From an uncultured Lachnospiraceae bacterium (GTDB lineage Bacteria; Bacillota; Clostridia; Lachnospirales; Lachnospiraceae): 54,802 bases of DNA. Positions 39,796 through 48,860 of this stretch are shown here, piece by piece (position 1 is the first letter of the stretch; every line of letters begins with the position of its first letter). Under the pieces are notes generated by a model. That model had not been told where the DNA came from and did not search any database. It worked only from the letters and a program-made list of their open reading frames with translations. The translations under genes and the position numbers were made by a program. Location of the stretch: assembly GCA_910577015.1 (NCBI GenBank), contig CAJTKU010000017.1, forward strand, positions 1 to 54,802, written 5' to 3'.

Positions 39796-41178
39796 ATGAT
39801 ATCATCGTTTTTGGAATTTATAAAACTGTATACCGATGAAACCCAGTATTTTCAGGGTATCGTAATTTCTTTTATCCTTTTGTACGTGAATGCGGGACTC
39901 TATCTTGTGGACTTATATCATCTTGTAAAACGGAAATCAAAAGCCGAAACCATAAGTGTTATGATGATACCAGGAGTGTTTGTATTTCTTTCCCAGGCAA
40001 TGGCTGCGTGTTTTATCCATGTGCCAAATCCTCTGCAAGAAGCCTCACCGGACGGCTTCCTACATATGACTGAGATGGCGCTGCTGCCACAGACGAATCT
40101 TGCACTGCTTCTCATCGCGCTGTTTTATCTGGTTCTTTGGGGCATCGGTCTTCTACGGCAGAAAAGAGGGGAACGCGGAAGCCGCAGTCGGTGGTTACTT
40201 TCCTGTATTCCCGACTATATCGTATGGCTCTTACTGGTATGCGGGGCATGTTATCATCTTTTATGCGGGGAGGATATCCTGTATCAGATAATAAGACATA
40301 CCGATGCCGGAAACTACCACCTGCTTACTTCATATGGAATATGGCTCCATATCTGGATGTATGCGTTTTACCTCTTACTATGCAAGGAAGCGGTTTTGCT
40401 CGTGGGTTTTTTGTCGGAGATGTTACTCTTACGGATTCCGCTTTGCTACCGCAGTGGACAGAATGCTTCCTCATTTGTTGCATTTTATTTTTTATTTTGT
40501 CAGAATGCGGTTTTGCGGGGCGCTTTTCTGGCGGAAGCCATACTTGTTTTTCCCATCTGCGCACTGGCTGTCAGAGACCTGCCCTCCGCCGGAAAGAATG
40601 CGTTTATGATGGTATACATTACATTGTTTCTGCTGGTCGGGATGACATTCGTCGTCCTATGCGTTATCCGCCCCATTATGCGGACGCTTGCGTACTTTGA
40701 CGCGTGGGGGGAACGCCGGCAGATAAGGGAGCTCTTTTGCACGGAATATTTCCTGTTACAGCCGGTTAGCAAAAACAAATCTTTTACTGTTACCTATCAC
40801 TTTATCATAGACGAAAAAGACGCGGCGGGCGTTTATTATCTTCCGCTTCTTACAAAAATCAGTGGATGGACGTACCTGAAAAACAGGAAGGATAAAGTAA
40901 AATTCCTTATCTTTGCAGACGGCCGGTCTCTGGAACTGACCGAACAGGAAATAGAACCGGCAAGGGAAATGATTTCTTATGCAGCGAACAGACTCAGCGC
41001 CCGGGAAACAAACGGGATGTCTGAAACACTGTATCATAACAGCAACGCACCGGGAACAGAAGAAAACTGGAATCCGTTTCAAAATAAGGCGGCGACGCCA
41101 TATCAGAAAGCTCTTAAGTTTTTTATGATTGTGCTTATCCTGCTTTTCTTCATGTGCTATACGGTGTTCGGCCAATGA
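39796..41178 (+). CDS. Unknown multi-spanning membrane protein
   Basis: A 460-aa protein that I do not recognise. About eight hydrophobic segments fall between residues 20 and 300 (for example FQGIVISFILLYVNAGLYLV and MVYITLFLLVGMTFVVLCVI). A soluble cytosolic-looking domain of about 115 residues follows (starting ERRQIRELFCTEYFLLQPVS), then a C-terminal membrane segment (KFFMIVLILLFFMCYTVFGQ). Cysteines are frequent in the membrane region. AGGGAT precedes the ATG. It lies on the far side of the toxin-antitoxin locus from the XRE regulator and has direct repeat DR2 upstream. Function unknown; no peptidase motif is visible. Confidence 0.8.
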   Translation: MISSFLEFIKLYTDETQYFQGIVISFILLYVNAGLYLVDLYHLVKRKSKAETISVMMIPGVFVFLSQAMAACFIHVPNPLQEASPDGFLHMTEMALLPQTNLALLLIALFYLVLWGIGLLRQKRGERGSRSRWLLSCIPDYIVWLLLVCGACYHLLCGEDILYQIIRHTDAGNYHLLTSYGIWLHIWMYAFYLLLCKEAVLLVGFLSEMLLLRIPLCYRSGQNASSFVAFYFLFCQNAVLRGAFLAEAILVFPICALAVRDLPSAGKNAFMMVYITLFLLVGMTFVVLCVIRPIMRTLAYFDAWGERRQIRELFCTEYFLLQPVSKNKSFTVTYHFIIDEKDAAGVYYLPLLTKISGWTYLKNRKDKVKFLIFADGRSLELTEQEIEPAREMISYAANRLSARETNGMSETLYHNSNAPGTEENWNPFQNKAATPYQKALKFFMIVLILLFFMCYTVFGQ

Positions 41179-41180
41179 AA

Positions 41181-41221
41181 GCTGACAGTTTTACCCACAC
41201 ACTTTGCGCAAAACCGTCAGC
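41181..41221. terminator. Convergent stem-loop after the unknown membrane protein gene
   Basis: GCTGACAGTTTT (41181-41192) pairs with AAAACCGTCAGC (41210-41221) with one mismatch. It overlaps the GNAT stop on the other strand and probably ends both transcripts. Confidence 0.7.
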
Positions 41222-41669
41222 CTTCGTGCATATACATCCTGGTCATCCCGGGCTCTCCATCTTCTTGTACCATACACAGAAATTTCCATCCATACCGCTC
41301 ATAAAAAGAAGTATGGTTCGTCACAAGATATAAGGTGGTGATTCCGTACTTTTTCATGTCGGCACAGACATAATCCAGCAAAGCCCCTGCCACTCCGTAA
41401 CAGCGCTTATCCTCTTCGGTATAAACCGCGCATACATTCGGAGTAAGGTCTTTCCTGTTATGAAAATCGTTTTCTATCACTCCCAGACCGCCGATAATCC
41501 TGTCATTTTCCATTGCAACATACCACTGCGGCACCGCTCTTTTTGACAGGCATTCTTCCATGCTTTCTGCATAAGCTTCTCTCGGGATACCCCACTTTTC
41601 ATGAAACCAATTTGCGGCTTTATCTTTTAATTCCGGTCTGTCTATCAGCCGGATTATTTCATAATTCAC
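41217..41669 (-). CDS. GNAT family N-acetyltransferase (GTG start)
   Basis: A 150-aa single-domain acetyltransferase. Motif A is VYTEEDKRCYGVAGALLDYVC and motif B is TTLYLVTNHTSFYERYGWKFL, a good match for small GNAT enzymes. The open frame continues upstream to 41801 through a repeat remnant, but GGAGGTG sits 8 nt before a GTG at 41669 (VNYEIIRL), which is taken as the start. The substrate is unknown. Confidence 0.88.
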   Translation of the reverse strand: MNYEIIRLIDRPELKDKAANWFHEKWGIPREAYAESMEECLSKRAVPQWYVAMENDRIIGGLGVIENDFHNRKDLTPNVCAVYTEEDKRCYGVAGALLDYVCADMKKYGITTLYLVTNHTSFYERYGWKFLCMVQEDGEPGMTRMYMHEG

Positions 41670-41702
41670 GGTAACATCACCTCCATAGCAATAAACGAAC
41701 GC

Positions 41703-41780
41703 ACTAACCGCCATGATTCCGCTTCGCGGAATCTCAAAATCCCACGGAACCAAATTTCCTGGCGTGAAACATAAAACTTC
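41703..41780. repeat. Remnant of family A/B intergenic repeats
   Basis: A short hairpin GATTCCGC-TTC-GCGGAATC (from about 41714) is followed by AAATTTCCTGGCGTGAAACATAA and ACTTCTTCACG, matching parts of family B. It ends next to the stop of the neighbouring hypothetical gene (41782). Confidence 0.6.
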
Positions 41781-41781
41781 T

Positions 41782-42150
41782 TCACGAAATGCCCTTATCA
41801 TTCATTCCCCATCCGACTAATTCCAACGCCTGAAACCTATCGTCACCCAAGGCGCTTGCCAGACTGTCTAAATCCACTTTAAAATCCTTTGCTTTCCCTT
41901 TTTTCAGTTTAAAAACCACTTTTATCTCTTTGCCGCCCGCACCCTCCAGCAGCTTCCTCATCTGCTCATACTCCCCGTTATCATACAGATTCTTATCTTT
42001 TAAAATGTAACTTGCGTAACAATACTTCTGTTCCCCAAAAACATCCCCAAAAGCCTCGATGCTGATGCCGCCGCATTCAATATCATCCTGGCTGTCGTCA
42101 AACCTGAACGGCATCATAATCTCCCTGTATTCCGGTTTTGAAAAAAACAT
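41782..42150 (-). CDS. Hypothetical protein
   Basis: A 122-aa soluble protein, not recognised. It begins MFFSKPEYREIMMPFRFDDS and has a central Lys-rich segment (VFKLKKGKAKDFKVDLD). The frame is open far upstream to 42546 but that part crosses palindrome A1 and has no coding character. GGGGGAG lies 6 nt before the ATG at 42150 (and abuts an ATG at 42156), so 42150 is chosen. Confidence 0.7.
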   Translation of the reverse strand: MFFSKPEYREIMMPFRFDDSQDDIECGGISIEAFGDVFGEQKYCYASYILKDKNLYDNGEYEQMRKLLEGAGGKEIKVVFKLKKGKAKDFKVDLDSLASALGDDRFQALELVGWGMNDKGIS

Positions 42151-42223
42151 TTGCATCTCCCCCTTTCTCTCCGCCCCAGTATACCACACTATATAACCTC
42201 CCGCAATCTCCCCTCCTGCGGTC

Positions 42224-42308
42224 TTGCATTTTGCACGGCGACAGCCCACAGCCCCGGCGTGCATTTGATTCCATAAGGGACCGTGGGCTGTCGCCGTGCA
42301 AAATGCAA
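42224..42308. repeat. Family A palindrome, copy A1 (26-bp perfect arms)
   Basis: Arms 42224-42249 and 42283-42308 are exact reverse complements over 26 bp. The 33-nt loop contains GCGTGCATTTGATTCCATAA followed by GGGACC, shared with A2 and A3. It lies between divergent genes (hypothetical and CYTH). Confidence 0.92.
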
Positions 42309-42393
42309 AACGCCCCATGCAAAACGCCTTCCCTATTTCCTTTCCTGCCAAAATAAGGTATAATACTATTATCATATTTAAAGGAGCGCTTCC

Positions 42394-42885
42394 ATGGAAA
42401 TCGAAAGAAAATTTACTATCAAAAAGCTTCCTGACAATCTGGAGAGTTTTCCCGTTCACATTATTGAGCAGGCATACCTGAACACCGACCCTGTCATCCG
42501 GGTGCGCAGGGAAGACGATGATTTTTACATGACTTATAAAGGACACGGCATGATGGCGCGGGAAGAGTATAACCTCCCCCTAAATGAAGACGCCTACTAT
42601 CACCTTCTGGCAAAGGCGGACGGCAATATCATCTCCAAAAAGCGCTATCTGATTCCTTTGGAGCATCCGCAGTTTTCACCTGACGGTCCCAGGCCGCCAA
42701 AGGATTATTCCCTGACGATTGAACTGGATGTGTTTGAACCGCCTTTCGCTCCCCTGATTCTGGCGGAAGTGGAGTTTGGAAGCAAGATTGCTGCGGAAAC
42801 CTTCCTCCCGCCCGACTGGTTTCTGGAAGACGTCACCTACAACGCCTCCTATCACAATTCCTACTTAAGTATGAGAAAGCTATAA
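42394..42885 (+). CDS. CYTH domain protein
   Basis: A 163-aa member of the CYTH superfamily, an eight-strand tunnel fold acting on triphosphates. The signature EIERKF (residues 2-7) is intact, followed by IRVRRE, YMTYKGHG, and acidic strands SLTIELDVF and LAEVEFGS. Bacterial members act as inorganic triphosphatases or adenylate cyclases; triphosphatase is more likely here, by size. AAAGGAG precedes the ATG. Confidence 0.92.
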   Translation: MEIERKFTIKKLPDNLESFPVHIIEQAYLNTDPVIRVRREDDDFYMTYKGHGMMAREEYNLPLNEDAYYHLLAKADGNIISKKRYLIPLEHPQFSPDGPRPPKDYSLTIELDVFEPPFAPLILAEVEFGSKIAAETFLPPDWFLEDVTYNASYHNSYLSMRKL

Positions 42886-42942
42886 TCAGAATAATGAAGA
42901 ATAAAGGAAAATGAGCGTTGTTGTTTTGGAAAGGAGTCCTAT

Positions 42943-43800
42943 TTGAACAAAAAAATTGAAAAAGGATTGGTTGTTTTTTCGGTATTTACACTTACCTTTT
43001 TGGTAATTTTCAGTATGATGTATTATGTGACGAAAAATACCACATATCTGACTATTTTAATGTGTACACCGGCTATCAGTGTAATTCTATCAAAATTAGT
43101 GTGTAGAGATAGGTTGAACGACTTATATCTGAAGCCAAAATTAAAAAGTAATTTGAAATGGTATCTAGTTGCATATTTCTTAACACCGTTTATTGCTTTT
43201 TCGGGAGCTGTTATCTATTTTCTGATATTTAAAGATGAATTTAACCCTTTGAATTCTCGTTATGCTATTGAAGCAGGAATAGGGAATTGGAAAGAATATA
43301 TTTCTAGTTTGGCAATTCTCATACCATTGGCGATATTGGTAAATCCTTTAATGGGTATTTTACAATGTTTTGGTGAAGAACTTGCATGGAGAAGTTATTT
43401 ACTACCACGATTGAGTAAGCGATATTCGATTAGAATTGCAATTTTGATAAATGGAGTGATATGGGGAATTTGGCATAGTCCTATAATTGCAATGGGGTAT
43501 AATTATGGGACGGAACACCGGATTCTTGGAATTTTTGCCATGATACTATTCTGCGTAGTTCTAGGTGTTATATCATCGTATTTGTTTTATAAGACAGAAT
43601 CTGTTTGGTGTTCAGTATTATTCCATGCTTCAATAAACGGAATGGATAAATGGGCCCCGTCATCTATGTTTATGAGCAAAGATGCTAACATGTTTATTGG
43701 ACCAGACTTACTTGGAATAATAGGCGGTATGGGATTTATTGTTACCGCTGTTATAGCATTTGCGAAACTGAAAGATATGAAAACTTATCATGAACAATAG
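42943..43800 (+). CDS. CPBP family intramembrane metalloprotease (TTG start)
   Basis: A 285-aa membrane protein of the CPBP/Abi (CAAX-protease-like) family with about seven hydrophobic segments. The catalytic motifs are FGEELAWRSYLLPRL (EExxxR, motif 1), WGIWHSPI (motif 2) and VLFHASING (motif 3). It starts at TTG, with AAAGGAG 7 nt upstream. The gene is clearly more AT-rich than its neighbours, suggesting recent acquisition. Family members include bacteriocin self-immunity proteins, but none of the usual bacteriocin genes is near, so that role is unproven. Confidence 0.9.
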   Translation: MNKKIEKGLVVFSVFTLTFLVIFSMMYYVTKNTTYLTILMCTPAISVILSKLVCRDRLNDLYLKPKLKSNLKWYLVAYFLTPFIAFSGAVIYFLIFKDEFNPLNSRYAIEAGIGNWKEYISSLAILIPLAILVNPLMGILQCFGEELAWRSYLLPRLSKRYSIRIAILINGVIWGIWHSPIIAMGYNYGTEHRILGIFAMILFCVVLGVISSYLFYKTESVWCSVLFHASINGMDKWAPSSMFMSKDANMFIGPDLLGIIGGMGFIVTAVIAFAKLKDMKTYHEQ

Positions 43801-43885
43801 TTATGTGTACCGCAATGAATATGTACGCTCACGCCACAAAGGAGGACAAGAAGCATTTCATAATACTTCTTGCCCTCTGTTTTCA

Positions 43886-43929
43886 GTGAAAATTGCCAAA
43901 GGCAGTTAGAACTTCTTTTCACGCTATCT
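43886..43929. repeat. Family B element, partial copy B3
   Basis: GTGAAAATTGCCAAAGGCAG, then TTAGAACTTCTTTTCACGC and TATCTG, matches the 3' half of copy B2. It contains the malQ stop codon (43924-43926), so the last codon and stop of malQ lie within the repeat. The first hairpin of the family is missing. Confidence 0.75.
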
Positions 43930-45411
43930 GCCATACAACTTACACAGCTTCCGAATACGTTCCGCAAGTTCCCCGGTGCAGGCGTCTTTTTTCATTCTCC
44001 ACTTCCAGTTGATTCCAAGTGTGGAAGGAATATTGATACGGGCTGTTTCGTCCAGCCCCAGATAGTCCTGCAGCGGGATGATGGCGGTATCCGCCACGGA
44101 AGCGATGGCAGCGCGGATAAATTCCCATTCCACTTCTGTTTCATCTTCAGCAAGATGCAGGTAACGGTCAGCAAAATTCCGGTCTCCCGGCGGCAGGGCC
44201 GTATACCACCCCAGCGTGGTATCGTTGTCATGGGTACCTGTGTACACCACACAGTTTTTTGGATAATTGTGGGGCAGATAATCGCTTTCTTCCCGGGAAT
44301 CAAAAGCAAACTGCAAAACCTTCATGCCGGGATATCCCGTTTTCCTTACCAGTTCCATAACGCTTTCTGTCAAAAAGCCCAAGTCTTCCGCAATAACCTT
44401 TTTATCGCCCAGCCTGTTTCGCAGGGCGTCAAAAATGGCAAAGCCCGGTCCCTTGCACCACCTGCCACGTTCCGCCGTCTTATCGCCGTAAGGAATGGAC
44501 CAATACTCGTCAAATCCTCTGAAATGGTCGATACGCAGCACGTCATACCACTCATAGCAATAAGCAATTCGCTTCATCCACCAGTCAAAGCCGGTCTTTT
44601 CATGGTATTCCCAGTTATATAAAGGATTTCCCCAGAGCTGTCCCGTAGCGGAAAAAGCGTCGGGCGGACAGCCTGCAACGGCAGTAGGCATACGGTTTTC
44701 GTCCAGTTGGAACAGTTCCGGGGCCGCCCAGGTATCCGCGCTGTCAAAAGCCACATAAATGGGGATATCCCCCACAATCTCTATGCCCCGTTCGTTGGCA
44801 TAGGACTTTAACGCCTTCCACTGCCTGTGAAATAGATATTGCTGGAAACGGAAAAATTCTATATCTTCTTTATATCTCTCACGGTATGCTTCCAGCGCTT
44901 CCTGCTTTCTGAGCCTGATATCTTCATCCCACTCGCTCCAACAAACGCCGCCAAAACTGTTTTTCACAGCCATATACAGCGCATAATCCTCCAGCCAGTA
45001 ACCGTTTTCTTCTACAAACCGACGGTATGAGGCGTCTTCTCCGAGGCACTTTTCCCCAAATGCCCTTTCAAATGCCCTGCGCAGCGCCTCAAAACGGGAA
45101 AGATAAATTTTTTCGTAATCCACATACTCCTCGTTACTGCCGAAATCATATGTACGGCATTCTTCTTCCGTAAGATAAGAGAGCGCAGTCAGGTCTTCCA
45201 AATCGATATAATAAGGATTACCCGCAAAAGTGGAAAAAGACTGGTAGGGGGAATCCCCATACCCAGTCGGTCCAAGCGGCAGAATCTGCCACAGCTTCTG
45301 CCCCGCTTCTTTTAAAAAATCTACAAATTGATACGCCTCTTTAGAAAATGCACCGATACCATACCGGGAAGGAATACTGGATACCGGCAGTAAAATTCCG
45401 CTTTTTCTCAT
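43924..45411 (-). CDS. malQ: 4-alpha-glucanotransferase (amylomaltase)
   Basis: A 495-aa GH77 enzyme that transfers maltodextrin segments, releasing glucose. Visible landmarks are LPLGPTGYGDSPYQSFSTFAGNPY, the catalytic region VLRIDHFRGFDEYW (nucleophile Asp), IAEDLGF (acid/base Glu) and YTGTHDNDTTLGW with the third acid. Length is normal for bacterial MalQ. AAAGGAG precedes the ATG. It follows glgP by 49 nt in one operon. The final codon and stop are provided by repeat B3. Confidence 0.96.
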   Translation of the reverse strand: MRKSGILLPVSSIPSRYGIGAFSKEAYQFVDFLKEAGQKLWQILPLGPTGYGDSPYQSFSTFAGNPYYIDLEDLTALSYLTEEECRTYDFGSNEEYVDYEKIYLSRFEALRRAFERAFGEKCLGEDASYRRFVEENGYWLEDYALYMAVKNSFGGVCWSEWDEDIRLRKQEALEAYRERYKEDIEFFRFQQYLFHRQWKALKSYANERGIEIVGDIPIYVAFDSADTWAAPELFQLDENRMPTAVAGCPPDAFSATGQLWGNPLYNWEYHEKTGFDWWMKRIAYCYEWYDVLRIDHFRGFDEYWSIPYGDKTAERGRWCKGPGFAIFDALRNRLGDKKVIAEDLGFLTESVMELVRKTGYPGMKVLQFAFDSREESDYLPHNYPKNCVVYTGTHDNDTTLGWYTALPPGDRNFADRYLHLAEDETEVEWEFIRAAIASVADTAIIPLQDYLGLDETARINIPSTLGINWKWRMKKDACTGELAERIRKLCKLYGR

Positions 45412-45460
45412 CCTGGCATCTCCTTTATTGATATATATTCCGGGGGCAAAATCCCCCGTT

Positions 45461-47731
45461 TTATTTTAATTTCCAGATATCCCTGTCATACTCTGCAATC
45501 GTCCTGTCTGAAGAGAAAAATCCCGCTTTTGCAATATTGACAAGCATCATCCGCCTCCAACTGTCCCTGTCCTCGTAATCCGCAAACATTCTGTCCTTCG
45601 TCTTGATATAGTCCTCCAAATCCAACAATGTCATGAACCAGTCCTTGTTCAGCAGTTCATTGTAAAGGCGCTCCAGGCTTTCCCTGCTGCCTGCATCCAA
45701 AGCTTCTTTGCTCACAAGAAAATCCACTGCTTTTTTGATGTCCGGATTCTTTTCATAATAATCCATGGGTACATAATCGCCCTTTGCATAATGCGCGATT
45801 ACCTGCTCGGAATTTTCTCCGAAAATATAAATATTGTCATCCCCTACCAGTTCGTGTATCTCCACGTTTGCCCCGTCGGAAGTGCCCAGGGTAACCGCAC
45901 CGTTTAACATAAACTTCATGTTGCCGGTACCGGAAGCCTCCTTGGACGCCAGGGAAATCTGTTCGGAAATGTCACATGCGGGAATCAGCCGCTCCGCATA
46001 GCTGACATTATAATTTTCCACCATGACTACCTTCATATAGGGGCTTACTTCAGGGTCCTTTGCCACAATTTCCTGCATGACAAGAAGCAGATGGATAATA
46101 TCCTGCGCGATAACATACGCGGGCGCTGCCTTTGCCCCGAAAATAAATGTCAAAGGCCTTGCCGGTTTCTTGCCTGCCTTGATTTCCAGATATTTGTGGA
46201 TGATATATAAAGCATTCATCTGCTGGCGCTTGTACTCATGGAGTCGCTTTACCTGAATATCAAAGATGGAATCCGGATTGATGTCAACTCCCTCTTTCTC
46301 CGCAATATATGCTGCAAGCGCTGTTTTCTTCTGTTTCTTAACCGCCTCAAGCCTGCCCAGAAATGCTTCATCGTCGGCAAAGGCAAGCAGCTTTTCCAGT
46401 TCAGCCGCATTTTTCTTGTATCCTTCCCCGATAGCTTCCGTAATCAGCGACGCAAGCTCGCGATTGCAGGACAACAGCCAGCGGCGGAAAGTAATGCCGT
46501 TCGTTTTATTGTTAAATTTCTCAGGATAAATCCTGTAGAAATGATTCAGTTCCGTATCCTTTAAGATATCCGTGTGAATGGCTGCCACACCGTTAACCGA
46601 AAATCCGTAATGGATGTCAATGTGCGCCATATGCACCCTATTTTCCTTATCAATGATATGCACTCTCTCGTCATTATATTTTGCCGCAACCCTCCTGTCA
46701 AGTTCCTTTATAATGGGAACAAGCTGGGGCACTACTTTTTGCAGGTACTTAACCGGCCATTTTTCCAACGCTTCCGCCAGAATGGTGTGGTTTGTGTAAG
46801 CACATGTCCTGCTTACCACCGCAATCGCCTCTGACAGGGTAAAGTCCTCCTCCATCAAAAGAATCCGAATCAGTTCGGGAATCACCATGGTCGGATGGGT
46901 ATCGTTAATCTGAATCACCGCATAGTCATACATCCTGTGTAAATCATACCCGTTTTCTTTCATTTCCGCGATAATCAGCCTTGCGCCGCTGCTAACCATG
47001 AAATACTGCTGGTATATACGCAGCAGGTTGCCGGCCTCGTCTGAATCATCCGGGTATAAAAACAGGGTCAGGTTTTTTGCAATTTCTTCCTTGTTAAACC
47101 GGATGCCGTCTTTTACCATGGACTCATCCACCGTTTCAATATCAAACAGATGCAGCTTGTTTACGCCGTTCTGATATCCCACCACATCAATATCATAAAG
47201 CCTTGAAGTCACGGTACAGTCGCCAAACTCGATTTGGAATGTGGTATCGGTTTTGTTTAACCAGGACTGTGCTTCTATCCATTCGTTTTTCTGTGCATCC
47301 TGATGTTTATCGGTAAATACCTGCTTAAACAGTCCGAAATGATAATTCAACCCAATGCCGTCGCCGGGCAGCCCCAGGCTCGCAATGGAATCCAGAAAAC
47401 ATGCTGCCAGCCTGCCGAGACCGCCGTTTCCCAGCGATGGCTCCGGCTCCACTTCTTCGATTTCCGCAAGGGATATTCCCTTTGAAGCAAGCAAATCATG
47501 CACTTCATCATACAGTCCCAGATTGATGAGGTTATTTGACATCAGCTTTCCAATTAAAAACTCTGCCGAAAAATAATAGACTTTTTTTCTGCCCTTTATC
47601 GGCGCAGTCTCCCCGATATAATCCTTTGTCAGGTTTAGCAGACTGTAGTACAGTTCTTCTTTACTGCAATCCGCAATTTCCTTCCCGTATGTTTTTTTTG
47701 TCAACGCACTCCATTCCTGTTCCAGATTCAT
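45461..47731 (-). CDS. glgP: Glycogen/maltodextrin phosphorylase
   Basis: A 756-aa GT35 phosphorylase that releases glucose-1-phosphate from alpha-1,4-glucans. Typical motifs are EPEPSLGNGGLGRLAACFLDS, NDTHPTM, the PLP-phosphate region KEASGTGNMKFMLNGAVTLG and TSDGANVEI. The frame is open to 47773, but GAGG lies 6 nt before the ATG at 47731 (MNLEQEW). It lies between a LacI-type gene (56-nt gap) and malQ. A GGGGG/CCCCC hairpin (about 45442-45457) in the glgP-malQ gap could tune their relative expression. Confidence 0.95.
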   Translation of the reverse strand: MNLEQEWSALTKKTYGKEIADCSKEELYYSLLNLTKDYIGETAPIKGRKKVYYFSAEFLIGKLMSNNLINLGLYDEVHDLLASKGISLAEIEEVEPEPSLGNGGLGRLAACFLDSIASLGLPGDGIGLNYHFGLFKQVFTDKHQDAQKNEWIEAQSWLNKTDTTFQIEFGDCTVTSRLYDIDVVGYQNGVNKLHLFDIETVDESMVKDGIRFNKEEIAKNLTLFLYPDDSDEAGNLLRIYQQYFMVSSGARLIIAEMKENGYDLHRMYDYAVIQINDTHPTMVIPELIRILLMEEDFTLSEAIAVVSRTCAYTNHTILAEALEKWPVKYLQKVVPQLVPIIKELDRRVAAKYNDERVHIIDKENRVHMAHIDIHYGFSVNGVAAIHTDILKDTELNHFYRIYPEKFNNKTNGITFRRWLLSCNRELASLITEAIGEGYKKNAAELEKLLAFADDEAFLGRLEAVKKQKKTALAAYIAEKEGVDINPDSIFDIQVKRLHEYKRQQMNALYIIHKYLEIKAGKKPARPLTFIFGAKAAPAYVIAQDIIHLLLVMQEIVAKDPEVSPYMKVVMVENYNVSYAERLIPACDISEQISLASKEASGTGNMKFMLNGAVTLGTSDGANVEIHELVGDDNIYIFGENSEQVIAHYAKGDYVPMDYYEKNPDIKKAVDFLVSKEALDAGSRESLERLYNELLNKDWFMTLLDLEDYIKTKDRMFADYEDRDSWRRMMLVNIAKAGFFSSDRTIAEYDRDIWKLK

Positions 47732-47786
47732 TTTTTCCTCACTTTCTGCCTTCAGACCTGCAGCTCTCCTCATTATTTTTTCATTA

Positions 47787-48776
47787 TTAACATATTATAT
47801 CCATATATTGCAGTCTCTCTATGGAATATGGCAGAATAATTTCCCTGCCCTTTTCCCCTTTCATCAGCCTGCCCAGCTCTTCGACTGCCTCAGCTGAAAT
47901 AAGACCGAAATCCTGCCGGATGGTATTCATCTGCTTTCCCACATAACCCATCAGCATGATACCGTCAAAACCACAGACCGGACGGAAAATATCCATTTCC
48001 GTCAGCGCTTTCATCGCGCCGATAGCCATCAAATCCGATGCGCATACCACCGCGTCCTTGCCTGCGGCATAGCGGAACGTAATCTCCCTCGCCTTTTTCT
48101 CGGAAAATCCGCCATCCCTGATTAAAAGCTGCAGGTTCATGTCCTCTGCAAGCATTTTCATTCCCCTGATACGTCTTTCCGTCACATAGCCGTTCTTTTT
48201 TCCTGCAATGTACAATACTTTTTTACAATGATTTTCCTCAACTGTCTTTTTTGCCACATCATATTGCGCCTGCTCCTGCGCCACCCATACCATGGAAGTG
48301 TCCTGATTGACAAAGGGCGCATCCACCAGCACTATCTTAAACTCCCTGCTGGCAACAAGCCTGTGAAGGATTTTATCGTCTTTGCTCATGCCGTATATGA
48401 CAATCCCGGTAATATTCTGGGACTTAAAGTACGCAATGATTTCTTCCAGCGACTTGTCGTGCAGCATGGAAAAAAACACGGTAATCACATCCAGGTTCAG
48501 CTCTTTTGCTTTTTTGATGGCGCCGGTCAGATACTGCATATCAATCTCGTCAATAACCTGGGTCTTGGCTATCATGTTCATCAAAAGCGCCACCCGGCCG
48601 GACTGTTTGGAAGATAACGCGGCGGCAATCGTATTCGGTATGAAATTTAATTCCGCGATGGAGGCATTGACTTTCTTTTTTGTCTCCTCACTGATGTTCG
48701 GATAATTGTTCAAAACCTTTGATACCGTTGATATGGCAACCCCGGCATGTCTGGCAACATCTTTTATAGAAACCAT
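47787..48776 (-). CDS. LacI-family regulator of the glgP-malQ operon
   Basis: A 329-aa regulator (329 codons from the ATG at 48776). The HTH_lacI is VSIKDVARHAGVAISTVSKVLN, followed by hinge NTIAAALSSKQSGRVALLM and a sugar-binding effector domain. The frame opens at 48818, but AAAGGGGG lies just before the ATG at 48776. A consensus promoter and a perfect GAAAACGTTTTC palindrome precede it, so it is autoregulated and, as first gene, should control glgP-malQ too. Maltodextrins are the expected inducer by context. Confidence 0.93.
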   Translation of the reverse strand: MVSIKDVARHAGVAISTVSKVLNNYPNISEETKKKVNASIAELNFIPNTIAAALSSKQSGRVALLMNMIAKTQVIDEIDMQYLTGAIKKAKELNLDVITVFFSMLHDKSLEEIIAYFKSQNITGIVIYGMSKDDKILHRLVASREFKIVLVDAPFVNQDTSMVWVAQEQAQYDVAKKTVEENHCKKVLYIAGKKNGYVTERRIRGMKMLAEDMNLQLLIRDGGFSEKKAREITFRYAAGKDAVVCASDLMAIGAMKALTEMDIFRPVCGFDGIMLMGYVGKQMNTIRQDFGLISAEAVEELGRLMKGEKGREIILPYSIERLQYMDIIC

Positions 48777-48790
48777 AAATGCCCCCTTTG

Positions 48791-48802
48791 GAAAACGTTT
48801 TC
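48791..48802. promoter_or_regulatory. LacI-type operator upstream of the lacI-glgP-malQ operon
   Basis: GAAAACGTTTTC is a perfect 12-bp palindrome with the central CG of LacI-family sites, lying just after the predicted start of transcription. A repressor bound here would block the operon. Confidence 0.85.
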
Positions 48803-48809
48803 TTTCTTT

Positions 48810-48838
48810 ATCATACAAAACGCCTGACCGATTGTCAA
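48810..48838 (-). promoter_or_regulatory. Sigma-A promoter of the lacI-glgP-malQ operon
   Basis: Minus strand TTGACA (48838-48833), 17-nt spacer, TATGAT (48815-48810). It lies in the gap after the pfk stop. Confidence 0.88.
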
Positions 48839-48860
48839 GCGCTTTTTTCGTATTTTTTCG

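Noticed and set aside
41670..41801. N-terminal extension of the GNAT protein at 41217-41669
   Set aside because: It reads through the A/B repeat remnant. GGAGGTG before the GTG at 41669 supports the shorter start.
42157..42546. N-terminal extension of the hypothetical protein at 41782-42150
   Set aside because: It crosses palindrome A1 and the divergent CYTH promoter region; a good ribosome binding site supports the shorter start.
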